Assembly (NCBI GenBank): GCA_018896315.1
Contig: JAHIMV010000032.1
Span: 1 to 7,286, forward strand
Direction: 5' to 3'
DNA length: 7,286 bases
Source of the DNA: Patescibacteria group bacterium
Lineage (GTDB): Bacteria > Patescibacteriota > Patescibacteriia > UBA2591 > UBA6264
This document shows, one piece after another, positions 4,833 through 7,286 of the stretch. Position numbers and translations under genes: made by a program. Numbering within the stretch: the first letter of the stretch is position 1; each line of letters opens with the position of its first letter. The notes under the pieces were generated by a model. That model did no database searches. It was given only the letters and a program-made list of their open reading frames with translations, and was not told where the DNA came from.

Positions 4833-5105
4833 TTACTTTGAAGATTTTTGAAGCAATCCTTTTGCAATATACTGTTTCATAAGTGACTGATAAGGAATAT
4901 TGAGCTCATTAGCTTGTTCCTTAAGTCGTATTAGAATATACTCTGGTATACGCACAGATATGGATCGAGATGAAGGTTTAAGATTTGGAAAAGCAACTGA
5001 AGAAAAATCAGCTAGCTCAAAATATTGAGATAAATCAACTTGAGCCCAAAATTTTCGTTCCTTGTCTTCATTTTTAAATTTTGGAATTTTAAGTTGTTTT
5101 TTCAT
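4833..5105 (-). CDS. CopG-type antitoxin (PF12441-like), partner of BrnT
   Basis: The 90-residue product starts MKKQLKIPKFKNEDKERKFW and continues AQVDLSQYFELADF...FPNLKPSSRSISVRIPE. The IP-FKNEDEE-FW...D...YF, FPNLKPS-R-ISVR and PYQSL-K-YIA pattern is that of CopG-family antitoxins (PF12441/COG5304). Residues ~45-85 form the ribbon-helix-helix: strand SRSISVRIP, then two helices. An upstream in-frame ATG at 5135 would add ten residues (MILIKKKKNS); I prefer 5105 because family members begin at MKK-L-IP. The gene overlaps brnT by 17 nt, so it is co-translated with the toxin. It should neutralise BrnT and, through its DNA-binding half, repress the operon at the palindrome over the start site. 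Family recognition is from motifs; the pairing is strongly supported by order and overlap. Confidence 0.88.
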   Translation of the reverse strand: MKKQLKIPKFKNEDKERKFWAQVDLSQYFELADFSSVAFPNLKPSSRSISVRIPEYILIRLKEQANELNIPYQSLMKQYIAKGLLQKSSK

Positions 5106-5385
5106 AGAATTTTTTTTCTTTTTTATTAAGATCACGCGCTGAAATAATGCGAATATTATTTTTCCTTATAGTAAAAACAATAAATAAAGGTCGTTGTAAT
5201 TTTGTTTGTCCAATAAGAAGATATCGGGGCTCTTTATTTGAATGATAAACATCTTCTAATATCTTCTTGTCACCATCAAAAAAGATTTCTTCACATTCTC
5301 CATCTGTCACACCGTGTTTTATAAAATTTTTATTTCTATTACCTTTGTCCCATTCAAATTGAATTGGCTTTTGTAAAATCTTCAT
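5089..5385 (-). CDS. brnT: BrnT family toxin (RelE-like ribonuclease)
   Basis: This 98-residue protein has the BrnT (PF04365) layout. IQFEWDKGNRNKNFIKHGV at 8-26 matches the F-WD--K---N--KHGV signature. It is followed by CEEIFFDGDK, the YHSNKEPRYLLIG block (47-59) and a C-terminal FTIRKNNIRIISAR with K-E--FYE (71-95). The length is standard and all blocks are present, so it should be active. BrnT is a type II toxin with a RelE-like fold that cleaves RNA and arrests growth. The toxin gene comes first, as is usual for brnTA. The partner here is a CopG/PF12441-type antitoxin rather than classic BrnA. The ATG at 5385 lies about 9 nt after the predicted transcription start, leaving no room for a Shine-Dalgarno sequence. 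Confidence 0.93.
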   Translation of the reverse strand: MKILQKPIQFEWDKGNRNKNFIKHGVTDGECEEIFFDGDKKILEDVYHSNKEPRYLLIGQTKLQRPLFIVFTIRKNNIRIISARDLNKKEKKFYEKTT

Positions 5386-5399
5386 ATATTTTATATGAA
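5381..5399. promoter_or_regulatory. Operator palindrome over brnT start site
   Basis: TTCATATA (5381-5388), TTT, TATATGAA (5392-5399) is a perfect 8+3+8 palindrome. It covers the predicted transcription start (~5394) and the brnT ATG (5385-5383), directly after the -10. This is the usual position for autoregulation by a ribbon-helix-helix antitoxin. Binding itself is inferred. Confidence 0.7.
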
Positions 5400-5400
5400 T

Positions 5401-5429
5401 ATTGTATATACTAAATTATACATTGTCAA
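5401..5429 (-). promoter_or_regulatory. Strong sigma-70-type promoter of the brnT operon
   Basis: The minus strand has TTGACA (5429-5424), an exact 17-bp spacer and TACAAT (5406-5401), one mismatch from consensus. The start would fall near 5394, inside the palindrome, giving a ~9-nt leader. Confidence 0.85.
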
Positions 5430-5438
5430 GGCGAGTAT

Positions 5439-5447
5439 TGTGGATAA
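5439..5447 (-). promoter_or_regulatory. TTATCCACA box upstream of brnT promoter
   Basis: This second exact DnaA-box-like TTATCCACA lies 9 nt upstream of the -35, the same spacing as at xre. The flanks also match: AGTTATCCACA here and there, and AACCCAAAAA on the plus strand (5456-5465 here, 1876-1885 at xre). Confidence 0.55.
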
Positions 5448-5474
5448 CTTTGTTGAACCCAAAAAATGAGGAAA

Positions 5475-5538
5475 TGGCTCCCCAAGTGGAACGATGTTCG
5501 AACCTGTTTAAGGGAGATGGATGATGATTTTAGATTTG
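5475..5538. repeat. TGGCTCC repeat, ~65-bp type, copy 2
   Basis: This is the partner of 3725-3789. About the first 36 bases are identical, then scattered changes follow. Its far end overlaps the last codons and the TAA stop (5530-5532) of the upstream HEPN-like gene, so that gene's 3' end is supplied by the repeat. No U-tract hairpin is evident between here and the brnT promoter. Confidence 0.85.
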
Positions 5539-6234
5539 TTTTTGCCAAAATTCAATAAAACTTCTCTCAAATATTTTCATAAACTCTCGTATGCCAATAT
5601 TTATTTTATATGGTTTCCTTTTAACAATAATACATGAAACATGGCAACCTTCTGGGCATAGATATTTCATTCTCGCTTCATGGACAAATTCACATCTCAT
5701 ATTATATAAAAACTGAGCTATTTTCTCAATAGAGTCAAATTTTATAAATTTTTTATTATCCCTAAACGGCTTAATACATTCAAGTAGAGTCTCTTTATCG
5801 TCTTCTAAAATATATTTTTCAAAATAAGTCTTGATTTTCCTTGTAGAGCCAAATGTAGCTAAATATTCTTCTTTAATTTTAGAATAATTTTCAATTTTAG
5901 TAATTTGTCCATAGATTGACTGAAACCAACTAAAAAAATCTTTATATTCTACTTCTTGCATCATTCCTTCTACAAGAGAAGTTATGGCAACTAATCTTAA
6001 TTCCTCTCTTATGTCCTCACTATTCTTATATGGTTGACAGATAAAATAATAGAAATGAGCGAGAGCTTCTAGCTTTTTTATTTCTTTCGCTTCTAATTTA
6101 TTGATAAAATCTTCGAAATCCTTGTTATTTTTATAACAATTATTACTATTAAACAACTCTTTCGTGATTAAATATTTTATCTGCGAAAGATTTTTACTTT
6201 CCCCGCTAGAAAATAATTCCTTTGGATCTTTCAT
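5530..6234 (-). CDS. HEPN-like protein with R-x4-H motif
   Basis: This 234-residue soluble protein is predicted to be mostly helical. Residues 172-187 read IAQFLYNMRCEFVHEA, where R180-x4-H185 sits in the context (L/Y-x-R-x-x-x-V-H) typical of HEPN domains. That domain acts as a ribonuclease in many toxin-antitoxin and abortive-infection systems, with R and H catalytic. Just after it, CPEGCHVSC (193-201) has three cysteines and a histidine that could bind metal, unusual for a simple HEPN domain. The N-terminal 150 residues match nothing I know. TAG lies in frame three codons before the ATG at 6234, fixing this start or a later one. It has its own promoter. The last codons overlap a TGGCTCC repeat. 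The HEPN call rests on one motif plus helical context. Confidence 0.55.
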   Translation of the reverse strand: MKDPKELFSSGESKNLSQIKYLITKELFNSNNCYKNNKDFEDFINKLEAKEIKKLEALAHFYYFICQPYKNSEDIREELRLVAITSLVEGMMQEVEYKDFFSWFQSIYGQITKIENYSKIKEEYLATFGSTRKIKTYFEKYILEDDKETLLECIKPFRDNKKFIKFDSIEKIAQFLYNMRCEFVHEARMKYLCPEGCHVSCIIVKRKPYKINIGIREFMKIFERSFIEFWQKQI

Positions 6235-6289
6235 AAATTTCTAATTTTTACTACCTCAATCATAAAAGCAGTTAGTAAATTATGCATAT

Positions 6290-6318
6290 ATTATAAATCC
6301 ATATCTCTCATTTGTAAA
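6290..6318 (-). promoter_or_regulatory. Promoter of the 234-residue HEPN-like gene
   Basis: The minus strand has TTTACA (6318-6313), a 17-bp spacer and TATAAT (6295-6290). The start near 6283 gives a ~49-nt leader. GAGGTAG (6257-6251) resembles a Shine-Dalgarno sequence but is 16 nt from the ATG, too far to serve it well. Confidence 0.7.
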
Positions 6319-6337
6319 AGTAGCAACCCTCTGTTTT

Positions 6338-7075
6338 TTAGCCTGTCTCAATACGAAATAATTTATTTTTTATTGGACACTCCTTTCGAACTTTTTTTAA
6401 TATATTTATAAACAGTTTTTTCCAATCTTGAAAAATAGGCTTAATTTCTTGCTCCCAACTGAATATTGTGATTACTGGTAATTGAGATTCATGTTCTGAA
6501 AGACCAGAAAAAAAATTATTACCTAATGTTATATGAACATCATCTGGAAATAAATTTAATATTGACCTAACTATAGTCTCGGGATTATCTTCAATTACAT
6601 TAATTTTCTTATTTTTTTTTGGATATGTGTAAGCCGTATGTGCGACGACTTTATTGCGAAAAATCCTTATTGGCTCAAATCTTTTTTTTAGTGGCTTATA
6701 CTTCTCTCTAAAGCTAGAATACATATTACCATTAAGTGCTTTATCAACTAATTTACACATCCTGTCATATTCATAGATTAGAATGTCTTCCATCAGACAT
6801 AATTGATTTATATAACCTTGTGTTCTAGAACCTAATCTAATACTTAATTCTCTAATGTCATCAAGATTTTTTTGAGAATATCCGTGTTTTTTTCTCCTCT
6901 CTTCAATGGTTTTATGGGTTTTATTATAGTCCTGTCTCGCTTCGTAAAAGAGCCAGTCTGTAGCTCTAAACAATTCATCAAGTGGACCAATAGAAATAAT
7001 GTTTGGTATATAGAATAAACTATTCCCTTTTAACTTGTAAATTTTTATTTTAAATTTATTTATTTCTTCAAACAT
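6338..7075 (-). CDS. HEPN-like protein with R-x5-H motif
   Basis: This 245-residue helical, soluble protein has FEPIRIFRNKVVAHTAY at 133-149, where R140-N-(x)4-H146 matches the R-N-x-x-x-x-H signature of HEPN/AbiU2-type domains (RNKvvAH is a common form). The preceding helix, INQLCLMEDILIYEYDRMCKL, would be the partner helix of the four-helix bundle. The C-terminal ~90 residues (SILNLFPDDVHITLGNNFF..., IFSWEQEIKPIFQDW) may form the rest of the bundle. It begins 19 nt after the membrane-protein stop, so it is probably in that operon, with no Shine-Dalgarno sequence. It is followed by a second HEPN-like gene, unlike it outside the R-H motif. No adjacent nucleotidyltransferase (MNT) gene is present. 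An RNase or RNA-binding role in defence is inferred. Confidence 0.6.
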   Translation of the reverse strand: MFEEINKFKIKIYKLKGNSLFYIPNIISIGPLDELFRATDWLFYEARQDYNKTHKTIEERRKKHGYSQKNLDDIRELSIRLGSRTQGYINQLCLMEDILIYEYDRMCKLVDKALNGNMYSSFREKYKPLKKRFEPIRIFRNKVVAHTAYTYPKKNKKINVIEDNPETIVRSILNLFPDDVHITLGNNFFSGLSEHESQLPVITIFSWEQEIKPIFQDWKKLFINILKKVRKECPIKNKLFRIETG

Positions 7076-7094
7076 TTTAATTACGATATCTATA

Positions 7095-7286
7095 TTATTT
7101 TTTGTTTATTTCTTTTAATGCCCTTTTTACAGACCTTTTCCCAACAGTAAATTCAAATGTCATGGCAATAATTGGATATACCCATAGTAAATGAAGTTTA
7201 TTTATATCTATAAAAAGTAGAACTATCAAAATGACGCCCATTATAGAAGTTACAAATGGATATGCTGCCATGCCCGCAATAGACCC
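7095..7286 (-). CDS. Membrane protein, C-terminal part (partial)
   Basis: From the right edge to TAA at 7095-7097, 63 codons are open. GSIAGMAAYPFVTSIMGVIL and IVLLF form one hydrophobic span. After the short charged turn DINKLH comes LLWVYPIIAMTFEFTV, a second span, followed by a positively charged tail (GKRSVKRALKEINKK) that should face the cytoplasm. The start lies outside the window. No family is recognisable from two spans. The stop is 19 nt before the start of the HEPN-like gene, so the two are probably co-transcribed. Confidence 0.7.
   Translation of the reverse strand, partial: GSIAGMAAYPFVTSIMGVILIVLLFIDINKLHLLWVYPIIAMTFEFTVGKRSVKRALKEINKK

Noticed and set aside
4554..4851. Open frames on both strands across 4554-4851
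   Set aside because: They cover the terminator and the TGGCTCC repeat; openness follows from the repeat's composition, and no start signals or family features exist.
1861..5447. Replication origin suggested by TTATCCACA boxes
   Set aside because: Only two isolated boxes 3.6 kb apart, each tied to a promoter; no cluster, unwinding region or dnaA/dnaN gene is present.

Overview
The window is AT-rich and compact. It looks like an accessory region of a Candidate Phyla Radiation (Patescibacteria, Parcubacteria-like) bacterium. This rests on short lysine/asparagine/isoleucine-rich proteins, near-absent Shine-Dalgarno sequences, very short or absent leaders, small stand-alone GIY-YIG genes and several families of intergenic repeats. 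The assignment is inference: no rRNA or other phylogenetic marker is present. Every gene I can support is on the minus strand, so transcription runs from high to low coordinates.

From the right edge, in transcription order: the last 63 codons of a membrane protein (7095-7286); two adjacent proteins each carrying a HEPN-type R-x(4-5)-H motif (6338-7075 and 5530-6234); a toxin-antitoxin operon of brnT and a CopG-type antitoxin gene (5385 down to 4833), with a strong promoter and a palindromic operator over the start site; an unrecognised 224-residue protein (3839-4513); a 324-residue protein with an HELGH zinc-peptidase motif (2559-3533); a frameshifted GIY-YIG gene (2046-2313) inside a 25-bp inverted repeat; an XRE regulator overlapping an ImmA/IrrE-type metallopeptidase gene (1401-1778 and 788-1408), with an operator on its promoter; and a truncated GIY-YIG gene (66-404) joined to a decayed REP-associated transposase fragment that runs off the left edge. 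The functional theme is toxin-antitoxin and defence-type genes among decaying mobile elements.

The spaces between genes are structured. Seven copies of TGGCTCC, all in the same orientation (GGAGCCA in the mRNA sense), border repeat modules of at least three types: a 121-bp type (487-607, 2339-2459), a ~65-bp type (3725-3789, 5475-5538) and a ~120-bp type (601-720, 4639-4757). The modules lie downstream of the minus-strand genes and often next to terminator hairpins. The two 121-bp copies are each followed, in the transcribed direction, by a GIY-YIG relic, so module plus GIY-YIG gene looks like one composite unit. Separate tandem hairpins fill 1917-2037.

Regulation is unusually legible. The xre and brnT promoters share an upstream TTATCCACA box at the same 9-nt distance from the -35 hexamer, and each carries a perfect palindrome positioned for autorepression. 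The metallopeptidase gene at 3533 appears to be transcribed without a leader.
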